From PMP191F sp047602185 (GTDB taxonomy: Bacteria; Bacteroidota; Bacteroidia; Chitinophagales; Chitinophagaceae), in the NCBI GenBank assembly GCA_047602185.1, contig JASGHY010000001.1, positions 6,944,001 through 7,008,000 on the forward strand: a stretch of DNA of 64,000 bases. Direction: 5' to 3'. The notes beneath the pieces are model-generated. The model worked only from the letters and a program-made list of their open reading frames with translations. It did no database searches and had not been told where the DNA came from. How positions within the stretch are numbered: position 1 is the first letter of the stretch; each line of letters starts with the position of its first letter. Below are positions 1-9,346 of this stretch, piece after piece. Position numbers and translations under genes: made by a program.

Positions 1-1484
1 AGCTGAATGATATTCTGCAGGCATGTATGGGATTGTATTTTGAAGCTACGGTAAAACAACAGTTTGCAGTGGTGGGTGATTCTGTAGAAATAACATTCTA
101 TGCTATCAACCGCAGTCGTTATCCTGTAGGTAAAATAAGAGTGAACAGCGGTGATACCAGTTTTTTGCTGGCAGATACCATGCCTTACAATGTGCCAAGA
201 TCAAGTACCATCAAACGCCTGGTACGGGGCAGCTATATGGACGATCAGCCTTACTGGTTGCGCGACCAGATGACGGAAGGAGGCTTTACTGTAAAGTCGC
301 AGGCGATGGTAGGCTTACCACAAAACCCTGTTAATGATCTGCTGGTGGTATTTTTCCTGCCCAATGAAGTGTCTTTAACTACTAATTATCCCATCCAGTA
401 TAAATATACCGATCCGGTAAAGGCTGAGCAATACAAACCATTTATTACAGTGCCTTCTGTAATTGTAAGTGGCGCACCGGGTGTGGTATTGACCAATGTA
501 ATACCGAAAGTATCTCCCAAACTTACAGTGCGTTACCAGAGTCTTACAGAAAAAGGTAATAAGCCCGGTACTGTGGTGTTTTCGGTGATGGATAAAAAAC
601 TGGCTTCCAAAAAAGTGATGCTGAACCTTTCCAGGAACAGTCAGCAGGAAATAGCCATAGGCCTTGATTCATTAATGACCTTTAAAGCCAATGTTGATCT
701 TGAAACCGGTATTTCAATTCATGATTCATCGGGTTTAACACAAACATTCAGCAATAATATCCGTCTCATCAACTACGATCATATTCCTACGGTCCATTAT
801 TTCTACCAGTCCAAAATAAAAATATTGACTGATGAAGTACGTACAGTAGGTAAAAAGATCGGTTACATCAAAGGCGCCGGCGACAATGTGCCTGAAGGAT
901 TAATGGCAATGGGGTATGAAGTAGTAATGCTCGATCCTGCTGAGATTGTAACAGCAAAGCTGGCTACTTTTGATGCTATCATTACCGGTGTACGTGCATA
1001 CAATATTCACAGCTTCCTGTCGGAGAAATATGAAGTGCTGATGAACTATGTAAAAAATGGTGGTAATCTTATTGTACAGTACAATACCAACAACATGATC
1101 AATGGTGCGCAGGCACGTATCAGCCCTTATCCGTTTGTTATTTCACGCAATCGTGTTACAGATGAAAAGGCTACGGTCAATTTCCTGCAACCTGAACATG
1201 TTGTATTAAACTATCCCAATAAGATCACTGCAAAGGATTTTGAAGGCTGGACGCAGGAGCGTGGCATTTATTTTGGCGAACAGGTATCGCCGGTCTTTGA
1301 AATGCCACTTTCGATGGCCGATCCCAATGAAGCGCCGCAAAAAGGCAGTTTGCTGATTGCCCGCTATGGAAAAGGAACTTTCGTGTACACGGGCCTGGTA
1401 TTTTTCCGCCAGTTGCCTGCAGGGGTACCCGGAGCGTATCGTTTGCTGGCCAATATCATTGCGTTAAACAAAAAGAAAAGTTAA
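1..1484 (+). CDS. PIG-L family deacetylase, C-terminal part (5' truncated by window edge)
   Basis: The reading frame is already open at the left edge: the first full codon is at base 3 and there is no stop before the Met at 27, so this is the C-terminal 493 residues of a longer protein. In Bacteroidota, large PIG-L/LmbE proteins carry an N-terminal zinc-dependent N-acetyl-sugar deacetylase domain, here outside the window, followed by a beta-rich region and a ThuA/GATase-like domain. The visible part fits: Ig-like strands first, then an alpha/beta fold from about residue 280 (GYIKGAGDNVPEGLMAMGYEV, FDAIITGVRAYN) ending in a TGLVFFRQLPAG strand. Two small membrane genes and a symporter follow closely, suggesting deacetylation coupled to solute uptake. 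The family call rests on the C-terminal half only. Confidence 0.75.
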   Translation, partial: LNDILQACMGLYFEATVKQQFAVVGDSVEITFYAINRSRYPVGKIRVNSGDTSFLLADTMPYNVPRSSTIKRLVRGSYMDDQPYWLRDQMTEGGFTVKSQAMVGLPQNPVNDLLVVFFLPNEVSLTTNYPIQYKYTDPVKAEQYKPFITVPSVIVSGAPGVVLTNVIPKVSPKLTVRYQSLTEKGNKPGTVVFSVMDKKLASKKVMLNLSRNSQQEIAIGLDSLMTFKANVDLETGISIHDSSGLTQTFSNNIRLINYDHIPTVHYFYQSKIKILTDEVRTVGKKIGYIKGAGDNVPEGLMAMGYEVVMLDPAEIVTAKLATFDAIITGVRAYNIHSFLSEKYEVLMNYVKNGGNLIVQYNTNNMINGAQARISPYPFVISRNRVTDEKATVNFLQPEHVVLNYPNKITAKDFEGWTQERGIYFGEQVSPVFEMPLSMADPNEAPQKGSLLIARYGKGTFVYTGLVFFRQLPAGVPGAYRLLANIIALNKKKS

Positions 1485-1487
1485 TTC

Positions 1488-1652
1488 ATGAGTTCAACTC
1501 CGTCTAAACGTGGAGAAGTTGCTTTATTTATAGCCATTATTCTCGGCCTTATAGTTGGAAAGCTCATTAAGAAAATGAGTGTGGGCATTATGCTGGGGCT
1601 CTTGCTTGGACTTATTTTCCTGATGGCATCTGCAAAACGGAAACGGGATTGA
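1488..1652 (+). CDS. Small two-helix membrane protein (54 aa)
   Basis: ATG starts 3 bases after the deacetylase stop codon and the frame runs to TGA. The 54-residue product begins MSSTPSKRGE, then has two hydrophobic stretches (VALFIAIILGLIVG and VGIMLGLLLGLIFLMA) separated by KLIKKMS, and ends in the basic tail KRKRD. This predicts a hairpin of two membrane helices with positive ends. The tight spacing and correct strand suggest translation within the deacetylase/symporter operon. The function is unknown; it could be an accessory subunit of the symporter. Confidence 0.55.
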   Translation: MSSTPSKRGEVALFIAIILGLIVGKLIKKMSVGIMLGLLLGLIFLMASAKRKRD

Positions 1653-1739
1653 TGAAATTTAGCGATGTAGGGATTTTGTGATTTGATACAAATCTCTAAA
1701 TAACTACATCTCAAAATTCAAAAATTAACCAGGAACAAT

Positions 1740-1859
1740 ATGACAGAGAATGAAAAGATCCCTGTGTTCAGGAAATGGCGTTACTGGTATATACTGGTAA
1801 TAGGTTTCCTGCTGTTGCTGATAATATTGTTCTACCTGTTCACTAAACACTTTGCATGA
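1740..1859 (+). CDS. Small single-pass membrane protein (39 aa) overlapping the symporter start
   Basis: The frame begins at ATG 1740 and ends at TGA 1857-1859. The stop overlaps the ATG of the symporter in an ATGA arrangement, a strong sign of translational coupling. The product has a charged N-terminus (MTENEKIPVFRKWRYW) and one helix (YILVIGFLLLLIILFYLF) with a short KHFA tail. Known families do not allow a functional call; the coupling suggests a small partner of the symporter. Confidence 0.6.
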   Translation: MTENEKIPVFRKWRYWYILVIGFLLLLIILFYLFTKHFA

Positions 1860-3583
1860 AGTTTACTGCGTTAGATTGGACAGTGCTGGCAATTACATTG
1901 CTGATAATTATCGCTTACGGTATTTACAAAAGCCGTACGTCGCGCAACCTGGAAGGGTATTTTCTCGGCGACAGGCAAATGCCCTGGTGGATCATCCTGT
2001 TGAGTATCATGGGTACACAGGCCAGTTCCATTACATTTCTCACTGCGCCCGGACAGGCCTATACAGACGGAATGCGTTTTGTGCAATACTATTTTGGTAT
2101 TCCGCTGGCAATGGTGGCTGTATGTATTTTCTTCGTGCCCGTCTTTCACCGGCTAAAGATCTATACTGCTTACGAATACCTGGAGCAGAGATTTGATCTG
2201 AAAACCCGCCTGCTTACTTCCTTTTTATTTCTTTTATCCAGGGGGCTTTCTACAGGGATCAGCATTATTGCACCCTCACTGGTTTTGCATAGCATGCTGG
2301 GCTGGGACATTACTATCACCAACCTGTTTATGGGTGGTTTGCTGATCATTTACACTGTAGGAGGTGGTGCCCGTGCAGTAGCCTATACACAACAATTACA
2401 GTTTATAATTATTTACGCTGCCATGTTCATTGCTGCATGGTGGGCTGTTAAAATGCTGCCTGATGGGGTGGGAGTGATAGACGCCTTGCATATTGGTGGC
2501 AAATCAGGCAAGCTGAATGTGATCACCTCCGGCGCTACTGAAAAAGGTTTCGACTGGAAAGACAAATACAATATCTGGAGTGGTATAATTGGCGGTTTCT
2601 TTCTGGCACTCAGTTATTTTGGTACTGACCAAAGCCAGGTGGGGCGTTATCTTACCGCACGCAGCGAGGGTGAAAGCAAATTGGGTTTACTGATGAATGG
2701 GTTGGTAAAAGTGCCGTTGCAGTTTGGTATCCTGTTGATCGGAATACTGGTATTTTCTTTCTACCAGTTTTACCAGGCGCCTCCTTTCTTTAACCTGGCA
2801 CAGGAAAATGCGGTAAAAAGCAGTGTGTACGCTGGTGAATATGCCATTGCAACCCAACAATACCAGCAATTGCAACAGGAAAAAAGAACTAATGCCATTG
2901 CGCTGGCCGACGCATTAAAAAAGCACGATGAACAAGCTGTAGATGATCTGCGTAACAAAATGCAGGTGCGTGAACAGCAGGATAATAAAGCGCGTAGTGA
3001 TATTCGTGATATTGTAAAGAAAGCTAATCCCGGCAGTGATACCAATGACACCAATTATGTGTTTTTACGGTTTGTAGGCGATGTGCTGCCCAATGGATTG
3101 GTAGGATTGATCATTGCTATTATTTTTCTTGCTTCCTGGGGTAGTATTGCTGCTGCGCTCAATTCACTGGCTTCCTGTACCATGATCGATTTTCACCGGA
3201 AGTTCTACAAGAAAACTTTAAATGCAGAACAGGAATACCGTTGGTCTAAATTATACACATTGGTCTGGGGCATCTTCTGTATCCTGGTAGCACAGTTTGC
3301 TTATAATCTTGGGAACAGCCTGATAGAAGCTGTAAATATTTTAGGTTCCTGGTTTTATGGAACTATCCTGGGTATTTTCCTCGTAGCCTTTTTCCGGAAA
3401 AAAATAGCGGGAAATGCAGTCTTCACCGCGGCAGTAATTGCTGAAGTACTGGTAATTACTGTGTACTTTCTGGACTTGGTTTCCTTCCTCTGGCTCAATG
3501 TAATGGGAGCCATCGCTGTCTTATTATTTAGTGAGCTTTTACAGGCAACGTTTTGGCGTGGTCGGTTGTCATCGCAGGTATAG
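1856..3583 (+). CDS. Sodium:solute symporter family protein (SSS)
   Basis: 575 residues with about 13 hydrophobic helices in the SSS (SLC5-like) arrangement. Early helices contain the typical segment WIILLSIMGTQASSITFLTAPGQA and later SYFGTDQSQVGRYL, which resembles the sodium-site helix of the family. Residues about 305-385 form a charged, Gln-rich helical insertion (QQYQQLQQEKRTNAIA..., DLRNKMQVREQQDNKA) between two helices, common in Bacteroidota members. Predicted role: inner-membrane import of a sugar or sugar derivative with Na+. The start overlaps the upstream 39-aa gene, and the deacetylase lies in the same direction, so the substrate may be an N-acetylated sugar; that part is inference. 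Confidence 0.88.
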   Translation: MKFTALDWTVLAITLLIIIAYGIYKSRTSRNLEGYFLGDRQMPWWIILLSIMGTQASSITFLTAPGQAYTDGMRFVQYYFGIPLAMVAVCIFFVPVFHRLKIYTAYEYLEQRFDLKTRLLTSFLFLLSRGLSTGISIIAPSLVLHSMLGWDITITNLFMGGLLIIYTVGGGARAVAYTQQLQFIIIYAAMFIAAWWAVKMLPDGVGVIDALHIGGKSGKLNVITSGATEKGFDWKDKYNIWSGIIGGFFLALSYFGTDQSQVGRYLTARSEGESKLGLLMNGLVKVPLQFGILLIGILVFSFYQFYQAPPFFNLAQENAVKSSVYAGEYAIATQQYQQLQQEKRTNAIALADALKKHDEQAVDDLRNKMQVREQQDNKARSDIRDIVKKANPGSDTNDTNYVFLRFVGDVLPNGLVGLIIAIIFLASWGSIAAALNSLASCTMIDFHRKFYKKTLNAEQEYRWSKLYTLVWGIFCILVAQFAYNLGNSLIEAVNILGSWFYGTILGIFLVAFFRKKIAGNAVFTAAVIAEVLVITVYFLDLVSFLWLNVMGAIAVLLFSELLQATFWRGRLSSQV

Positions 3584-3628
3584 AAGGGATTTTCTTTTAT
3601 ACTGTTCATGATCTAATCAAACCACTTT

Positions 3629-4111
3629 ATGAGATTTGTTAATTACGCATTACTATTATTATTTATTGCCGGCCTGGCAACAGGATGTAAAAAAGATGAA
3701 GATAAGGGCATGGTCCTATGCGGCTCCGGTACGGGAAGATACGGCTTCGTATTCCTGCTGAATTTTACAGATACTGCCGGTCATGATATCTTATTTGGCG
3801 AGTATAAAAAGTATTCCAAAGATGAGCTGAAGATCTATTACAATGCTGAGGGTAACAAAAAGTACGATGTCGCCAGGCCAGACAGTGCAAAGAGGTTGCA
3901 GGATGATTATAATTATATTCTGTCTATAATACCTTCTCCTGCCATGTACTATATAGAAATAAACGGCAAGGTAACTGATTCTGTTTTGTTTGACTATAGC
4001 ATTAAATCATCATCCGGTTGTTTGCCTCCTGAAGCAGATATTAAACAGGTGAAGGTGAACAATGTTGTATATAATTTACCAGCCTCAGGTATAGTTTCAA
4101 TCGTTAAATAG
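3629..4111 (+). CDS. Hypothetical lipoprotein
   Basis: 160 residues beginning MRFVNYALLLLFIAGLATGC. The LATGC lipobox predicts lipidation at Cys20, and the following KKDEDKG is the acidic tract often seen after the Cys of exported Bacteroidota lipoproteins. The mature part is a small, probably beta-rich domain with several Tyr residues (YKKYSKDELKIYYNAEG) and two further Cys. No family recognised. It is the last plus-strand gene before a strong bidirectional terminator. Confidence 0.7.
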   Translation: MRFVNYALLLLFIAGLATGCKKDEDKGMVLCGSGTGRYGFVFLLNFTDTAGHDILFGEYKKYSKDELKIYYNAEGNKKYDVARPDSAKRLQDDYNYILSIIPSPAMYYIEINGKVTDSVLFDYSIKSSSGCLPPEADIKQVKVNNVVYNLPASGIVSIVK

Positions 4112-4135
4112 AATGTTGCAGATGTTCTGAAAACA

Positions 4136-4164
4136 AAAGCCCCGGTTGGTAACACCGGGGCTTT
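4136..4164. terminator. Bidirectional rho-independent terminator
   Basis: Perfect 11-bp stem (AAAGCCCCGGT / ACCGGGGCTTT) with a 7-base loop. It lies between the convergent lipoprotein and DUF2911 genes and has T-rich ends on both strands. Confidence 0.85.
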
Positions 4165-4191
4165 GTATTATATAGTAAGCTTATTGCTTGC

Positions 4192-5034
4192 TTATTTCAG
4201 TTTTGCCAGCAACTTTTTGTTCAGTGCTACATAATCATCATTCTTACCTTCTTTGGCTGCTTCCATTGATCTCTTTGCCAGTTCAGCAGCCTCTTTTTTA
4301 TTGCCCAGTTTCATTTTGCAATTAGCCTGCTGGTACAGCACCCAATATGCTTTGGGGTTTTGCTCAGCAGCTTTGCCAAACCACTCGTCGGCCTGTTTCG
4401 CATCCCTGCCTGTTTCCATGTAATACATTGCCGCACCAAAATAGGGCTTGTTAGCGTTGTCGCTCTTCATCGCTGTACCGATCTGTTCCATTATTCTTGC
4501 GTCAATATCTGTTTTGATAGGCAGCTTTACAGATGTCTTTTCCCACATAAGCTGCAGGTCGCAGGAGGTAGATTTGATATTCACAAACTGCATGGTAAAA
4601 GTTTCTACAGAAGCAGCAAGCGCTGTAGAGGGAACAGTTACGCGTACTACATCTTCTTCCTGTTTGTAGGCAGCAGGCGAGGTAACATCCAGTTGTTTGG
4701 TAATGATCAGGGTCCAGGATGTTTTACCGGGAATGCTCAGCAGTCCGTATTTACCCGCAGGGATCTTTTTGTCTCCTATGATCACTTCATCACCAAAAGT
4801 AAGTGTAGTGGCACCATTAGCACCTGTACGCCACACTTTGCCGTAAGGTGTTAAGTCTCCAAATACAACACGGCCTTTAGCATTCGGACGCGAATAGGAT
4901 AATTCAATAGACCCCAGTCCAAAATCCTGCTTAATGGTCTGGGTAGATGATGGGGCAGGTGTTTTAAATCCCTGTGCATGGCTGTTGCACAGTATGGTAA
5001 AACATGCTGCAATGGCTAGAATCTGTTTTTTCAT
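4192..5034 (-). CDS. DUF2911 domain protein with C-terminal TPR-like region
   Basis: 280 residues with a signal peptide (MKKQILAIAACFTILCNSHA, cleavage before QGFK). Residues about 30-175 match the DUF2911 pattern: SIELSYSRPNAKGRVVFG, then PYGKVWRTGANGATTLTF, then KIPAGKYGLLSIPGKTSWTLII. The C-terminal 90 residues are Ala/Lys-rich helices resembling one or two tetratricopeptide repeats (AAMYYMETGRDAKQADEWFGKAAEQNP). DUF2911 proteins are exported and of unknown function. It is monocistronic, with the terminator above at its 3' end. Confidence 0.85.
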   Translation of the reverse strand: MKKQILAIAACFTILCNSHAQGFKTPAPSSTQTIKQDFGLGSIELSYSRPNAKGRVVFGDLTPYGKVWRTGANGATTLTFGDEVIIGDKKIPAGKYGLLSIPGKTSWTLIITKQLDVTSPAAYKQEEDVVRVTVPSTALAASVETFTMQFVNIKSTSCDLQLMWEKTSVKLPIKTDIDARIMEQIGTAMKSDNANKPYFGAAMYYMETGRDAKQADEWFGKAAEQNPKAYWVLYQQANCKMKLGNKKEAAELAKRSMEAAKEGKNDDYVALNKKLLAKLK

Positions 5035-5112
5035 GATAGCTCAAATTTGGGCAAAAATAGCCATTGTGCTCATGTACAAATGCGCGTGGGGATGAATTGT
5101 CGGAAATTGCAT

Positions 5113-6615
5113 CTAAAAGTGAACAATTACTGTGGCTCTTGTTTTTTTGCCCTGCAGTAATTTCCAGGTGGGTCCTTCTTTTACCAGCCTGATAGCTTCT
5201 GTGTCGTAAGTATCAGCCAGTGACTGTTCTATTTTAAAACCAGACAGAACGCCTTTTTTACTGATCTCGAATGAGATCACCACGTCACCGGTAACATTGG
5301 GATTGTCAGCAGGAGCTTTCTTGTTCTTATTGAGGTATGCTTCATAGGCTACCCATCCACCTTCGGGCTGGGCGGCCTGCACTGTTATTTTCTGTTTATA
5401 CCTTTGTGCAAATGCCTGGGTCTTGTTGCTGCTTACAACTACCGACTCTTTCAGCGCATTATCAAATGGTTGTAAACGTAGTTGCTGCATGTAAGCGGCA
5501 TTGTTCAGCAAACGGAACTGTTGATTCTTATAACCCACTGCATTGACTGCAACTGTTACAGCTGAATCATTTTTAGGAACAGGCACTTTAAAATATCCAT
5601 TCTGGTCTGTAGAGAAACTTGTTATATTCTTATCACGCTCTATCTTAACAAGTGCATTGCCCAATGGGTTATCCTGGTTGTCTGTTACACGCCCCTTAAT
5701 AAGTAAATCATCCAGGTCATCGTCTTTCCGTGAAATGAATTCTGTTTTATTGGCAGTTACCGGTTGTTGTCTTGTTACATTATTGCCCAGTGTTACCACC
5801 TCTGTTTCGGTGTTCTTGCTGTTGAATAATTCATGCTGGGAAATAGTATCAGTTTTTATCAATGCCGGATTAGCTTTTTTAGCCATTGCGTTTTGCTGAA
5901 GATCATAGCCACCGGTATTTCTTCCCCGTATTTCAGCGTTGCTAACCTTCGGTGTACCATAGCCTACCACAATACTATCCGTTGTAATGCCATTTGCTTC
6001 AACATGAGCGGCAAGGTCCTTTGCTTTAGAAGATTTTGCGTTCTCTGCAAATGGATTGGGAGTAAGCATTCGGTCAGGTTGAGCATTTTTGCGGGCGTCA
6101 TTCAAGCTGTAATTGGAAGAAACCTGTACCTGGGCCTTTATCCCGGAATCCAGAATCACTGCACTATCTTTTGTATCATTCACTGCAGGTGCTGTGGTGG
6201 TTGGTGCTGCTGCCTGTGGAACAGTTGCCGGAGCAGTGGGTGTAACAGCAGCTATCTCGTTAGTTCTTTCTTTAGAAGATGTTTGTGAATTATAGAGCGT
6301 AATACCTGCCACAATGATCACTACCGCAGCGGCAGCTACCTGCCACCAGCGGAAAGAACGTACCGGAGCTGTAACTACCGGTACAGTGGCTTTAGCCTGT
6401 ACCTGTTGGCGAAGACTGCTGAGTTGTGCAGCAATGGCATCCTCCTCGTGTTGCTGCATAGCCAGTTCCATACCCTCAATGGCATCTGCCAGGAAGGGGT
6501 CTTCCAGTGCTGCTTTTTCTATAGCATGCATGGTTTCAGCAGGTAATTCTCCCTTCAGGTATTGCTGAAGGGTAGCTGCTGAATACTGCTCAATATGGTA
6601 ACCGTTTTGCTGCAT
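5113..6615 (-). CDS. Anti-sigma-like membrane protein with carboxypeptidase-regulatory and TonB C-terminal domains
   Basis: 500 residues. The N-terminal ~80 residues are cytosolic and helical (YLKGELPAETMHAIEKAALEDPFLADAIEGME), as in Bacteroidota anti-sigma-like proteins. One membrane helix follows at about 90-108 (WWQVAAAAVVIIVAGITLY), then a low-complexity Ala/Thr/Pro linker. A CarboxypepD_reg-like domain (IKGRVTDNQDNPLGNALVKI) lies at about 310-395. The last ~70 residues look like a TonB energy-transducer end (GDVVISFEISKKGVLSGFKI...DTEAIRLVKEGPTW). It is directly downstream of an ECF sigma factor (26-bp gap), so it is likely the sigma regulator. The periplasmic TonB-type end may sense or contact an outer-membrane partner. 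Confidence 0.75.
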   Translation of the reverse strand: MQQNGYHIEQYSAATLQQYLKGELPAETMHAIEKAALEDPFLADAIEGMELAMQQHEEDAIAAQLSSLRQQVQAKATVPVVTAPVRSFRWWQVAAAAVVIIVAGITLYNSQTSSKERTNEIAAVTPTAPATVPQAAAPTTTAPAVNDTKDSAVILDSGIKAQVQVSSNYSLNDARKNAQPDRMLTPNPFAENAKSSKAKDLAAHVEANGITTDSIVVGYGTPKVSNAEIRGRNTGGYDLQQNAMAKKANPALIKTDTISQHELFNSKNTETEVVTLGNNVTRQQPVTANKTEFISRKDDDLDDLLIKGRVTDNQDNPLGNALVKIERDKNITSFSTDQNGYFKVPVPKNDSAVTVAVNAVGYKNQQFRLLNNAAYMQQLRLQPFDNALKESVVVSSNKTQAFAQRYKQKITVQAAQPEGGWVAYEAYLNKNKKAPADNPNVTGDVVISFEISKKGVLSGFKIEQSLADTYDTEAIRLVKEGPTWKLLQGKKTRATVIVHF

Positions 6616-6641
6616 GTTCCTGATGCAATGTTAATAAAAAC

Positions 6642-7238
6642 CTAATGCCTGATCCCTGTTACTTTTAGCTCTTCTTTTTTCTCCATACAAATCTTCAGGT
6701 TCCTTCTTCCGTTCTGTATATAACTACGTACTTTATTCCATTCAATGCCGGTTATTTCGGCTATTTCTTTATAACATTTCTGTTGTAAATAAAACAATTC
6801 CACCGCCACCTTCTGCTCTTCGGGCAATGTTTGCAAACAATGTTCCAGCTTTTGAAGGTTTTCTTCCCGCTCAAATACGCCATTCAGATGCACATCTTCC
6901 TCCGATTGCATAGTTTCCTGCTTAAATTCGGTGGTTTTGATGTTTTTTGGCGTTCTCAATTGCATAAGACAATGATTCTTAGCGAGTGTGTAAAGCCAGC
7001 TTTTGAAATTATCCACCTCGTGGCGGGGCAGTTTCAGGGTCAGTTCCTCAAAGATCTGCATCACCGCATCTTTGGCAGGCTCCTGTTCTTTCAGGTATTT
7101 AAAACACACGCCATATAGCATGTCCATATAACGCTGGAACAGAATGGCTAATATTTCCATACTTCCCGACTCTTTAAACTGGATCACGAGTTCTTTATCG
7201 GGCAATTCGTTGTGTTGTATGTTCTTTATAAATGCCAA
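6642..7238 (-). CDS. RNA polymerase sigma factor, ECF subfamily
   Basis: 198 residues with sigma region 2 at about 25-95 (FQRYMDMLYGVCFKYLKEQEPAKDAVMQIFEEL, then FKSWLYTLAKNHCL) and region 4 at about 130-180 (LEHCLQTLPEEQKVAVELFYLQQKCYKEIAEITGIEWNKVRSYI), the order expected of ECF sigma-70 factors. It is the first gene of the minus-strand pair with the membrane regulator at 5113-6615, and divergent from the von Willebrand gene at 7336. A TAACTTTG box on the minus strand at 7300-7307 could be its -7 element, but no clear -33 box was found. Confidence 0.9.
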   Translation of the reverse strand: MAFIKNIQHNELPDKELVIQFKESGSMEILAILFQRYMDMLYGVCFKYLKEQEPAKDAVMQIFEELTLKLPRHEVDNFKSWLYTLAKNHCLMQLRTPKNIKTTEFKQETMQSEEDVHLNGVFEREENLQKLEHCLQTLPEEQKVAVELFYLQQKCYKEIAEITGIEWNKVRSYIQNGRRNLKICMEKKEELKVTGIRH

Positions 7239-7335
7239 TCCGGAGATGCTATTGACTACAAGATAGCTAAAAATATATTGTTGGTTGCTTGTGTAATAAC
7301 AAAGTTACTGGCATCAGGCTATAAAATGTTTTGTT

Positions 7336-9279
7336 ATGCGATACCTGTTTGCCATATTAATGTTGTTGATGCTGGTAACGCCTTCGTTTGTGTCGCCGGC
7401 AGCGTTTACAATCAAAGGAATGATTACCGATGATGGAGGAAATCCGGTAAGCAATGCTTCTATCATAATAAAAGGATCCAACCGGAGTACTGTAAGTGCG
7501 CAGGATGGTAGCTTCTCATTAAAGGCCGATGGTGAAAAAGCAGTTTTAATAATTACTGCTGTCGGGTTTGATAAAAAGGAAATAACAGTCAGCAATAACG
7601 GACAATCGGTGAGTATTGCATTAACCGCCAATTCGAAGAATTTACAGGAAGTAGTGGTAATGCGTATTGGAGACAAAAAGAAGGTGAGTTGTGATGTGCT
7701 GGATATGAGTGCTGTTGGCACTGCACCAGGAGTGATCGTTAATAGCGGTTATGAACGGAATGCAAGAGTAACGGGGGGATATAATTATAATATGGACACT
7801 TTTAAGAAAGACGATCTTGATCGTGAAGGATATGATGCTATTGTAGAGAACCGTTTCCAGTCTGTTACAGACAATCCACTCTCTACTTTTTCAATTGATG
7901 TGGATGCTGCTTCTTATAGTAATATACGCCGGATGCTCAATATGGGTCAGTTGCCGCCTGCCGGATCGGTGCGTATAGAAGAAATGATCAACTATTTCCA
8001 TTATGATTATCCTGCACCTGCGGGAAATGATCCGTTCTCAATAAATACAGAGATCGCAGCCTGCCCCTGGAATGAACAACACAAACTGGTGCTGATAGGA
8101 TTACAGGGTAAAAAAGTACCTGCTGAAAATTTACCGGCTGCCAACCTTGTGTTTTTAATTGACGTGTCGGGTTCTATGATGGATGTTAACAAACTACCAT
8201 TGGTAAAGCAATCCATGAAGCTGCTGGTAGATCAGTTGCGTGATGAAGATAAAGTAGCTATTGTAGTGTATGCAGGTGCTGCAGGTGTGGTACTACCTTC
8301 AACCAGCGGTGAGGATAAACAAAAAATAAAAGACGCTATTGATGAGTTGCAGGCCGGTGGTTCTACTGCAGGTGGGGCAGGCATTCAACTGGCATATAAA
8401 ATTGCAAAGGAAAACTTTGTGAAAAATGGTAACAACCGTGTCTTATTGTGCACAGACGGTGACTTTAATGTAGGTACCAGCAGCGACGCTGCATTGGAAG
8501 AGTTGATTGAAGAAAAACGTAAGAGCGGTGTGTTCTTAACTGTGCTGGGATATGGCACCGGCAATTACCAGGACGCTAAAATGCAGAAACTGGCCGACAA
8601 GGGAAATGGCAACCATGCTTATATCGACAATTTTTCAGAAGCCCGCAAGGTATTGGTGAGCGAATTTGGGGGCACCCTGTTTACTATTGCCAAGGATGTA
8701 AAACTGCAGGTTGAATTCAATCCTGCTAAAGTTCAATCTTATCGCCTGATAGGATATGAGAATCGCATGCTTAATAAGGAAGATTTCAATAATGATCAGA
8801 AAGATGCCGGTGAAATGGGAAGCGGTCATACTGTGACGGCTTTGTATGAAGTGATACCGACAGGCGTAAAAAATGAATTTGCTGAACCGGTTGATAAATT
8901 AAAATATCAACAGCAAAATTCTGTAGCCAAAGCTTCTGCCAGTAACGAAATACTGACAGTAAAGTTCAGGTATAAACAACCTGATGGTGATAAAAGCAAA
9001 TTACTGGAACATCCTGTTGCTGATAAAGTAATTACGTTGCAGGGTAGCTCAGCCAACTTCCGCTTTGCTGCTGCTGTAGCTGAGTTTGGAATGTTGCTGC
9101 GCAATTCTTCTTTCAAACAATCAGCTTCATTTGCCAATGTATTATCGCTGGCCAAAGCAGCAGCAGGTGAAGACGAAGAAGGATATCGTGGTGAATTTAT
9201 AAAACTGGTGAAAAGCGCGCAATCTCTTACAAAACGCAATGACAATAAGGAAGAACACCTGGCTGATAGAAAAGACTAG
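7336..9279 (+). CDS. YfbK-type von Willebrand factor A protein with N-terminal carboxypeptidase-regulatory domain
   Basis: 647 residues: a signal peptide (MRYLFAILMLLMLVTPSFVS), a CarboxypepD_reg-like domain at about 24-100 (IKGMITDDGGNPVSNASIII), and the vWF_A N-terminal motif at about 180-235 (NPLSTFSIDVDAASYSNIRR). The vWA domain at about 250-430 has the metal-site motif DVSGSMM near residue 276, and a DUF3520-like C-terminal domain starts at about 455. These proteins are exported and bind ligands or partner proteins through a divalent metal. It is divergent from the sigma/anti-sigma pair and followed by two Cys-rich-head proteins, so it may belong to the same cell-surface response. Confidence 0.88.
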   Translation: MRYLFAILMLLMLVTPSFVSPAAFTIKGMITDDGGNPVSNASIIIKGSNRSTVSAQDGSFSLKADGEKAVLIITAVGFDKKEITVSNNGQSVSIALTANSKNLQEVVVMRIGDKKKVSCDVLDMSAVGTAPGVIVNSGYERNARVTGGYNYNMDTFKKDDLDREGYDAIVENRFQSVTDNPLSTFSIDVDAASYSNIRRMLNMGQLPPAGSVRIEEMINYFHYDYPAPAGNDPFSINTEIAACPWNEQHKLVLIGLQGKKVPAENLPAANLVFLIDVSGSMMDVNKLPLVKQSMKLLVDQLRDEDKVAIVVYAGAAGVVLPSTSGEDKQKIKDAIDELQAGGSTAGGAGIQLAYKIAKENFVKNGNNRVLLCTDGDFNVGTSSDAALEELIEEKRKSGVFLTVLGYGTGNYQDAKMQKLADKGNGNHAYIDNFSEARKVLVSEFGGTLFTIAKDVKLQVEFNPAKVQSYRLIGYENRMLNKEDFNNDQKDAGEMGSGHTVTALYEVIPTGVKNEFAEPVDKLKYQQQNSVAKASASNEILTVKFRYKQPDGDKSKLLEHPVADKVITLQGSSANFRFAAAVAEFGMLLRNSSFKQSASFANVLSLAKAAAGEDEEGYRGEFIKLVKSAQSLTKRNDNKEEHLADRKD

Positions 9280-9346
9280 TTGTGAGGCTGAGCCGATTAA
9301 TCAGGTCTAGTCTATATCAGGATCTTCAATAACATTAATCTTTCTT

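Noticed and set aside
1852..2196. Overlapping 114-codon frame inside the symporter gene
   Set aside because: It is fully inside the symporter frame, has no family pattern and no separate start context.
5337..6568. Open frames opposite the anti-sigma-like gene
   Set aside because: They mirror its Ala/Thr linker and have no start context or plausible protein features.
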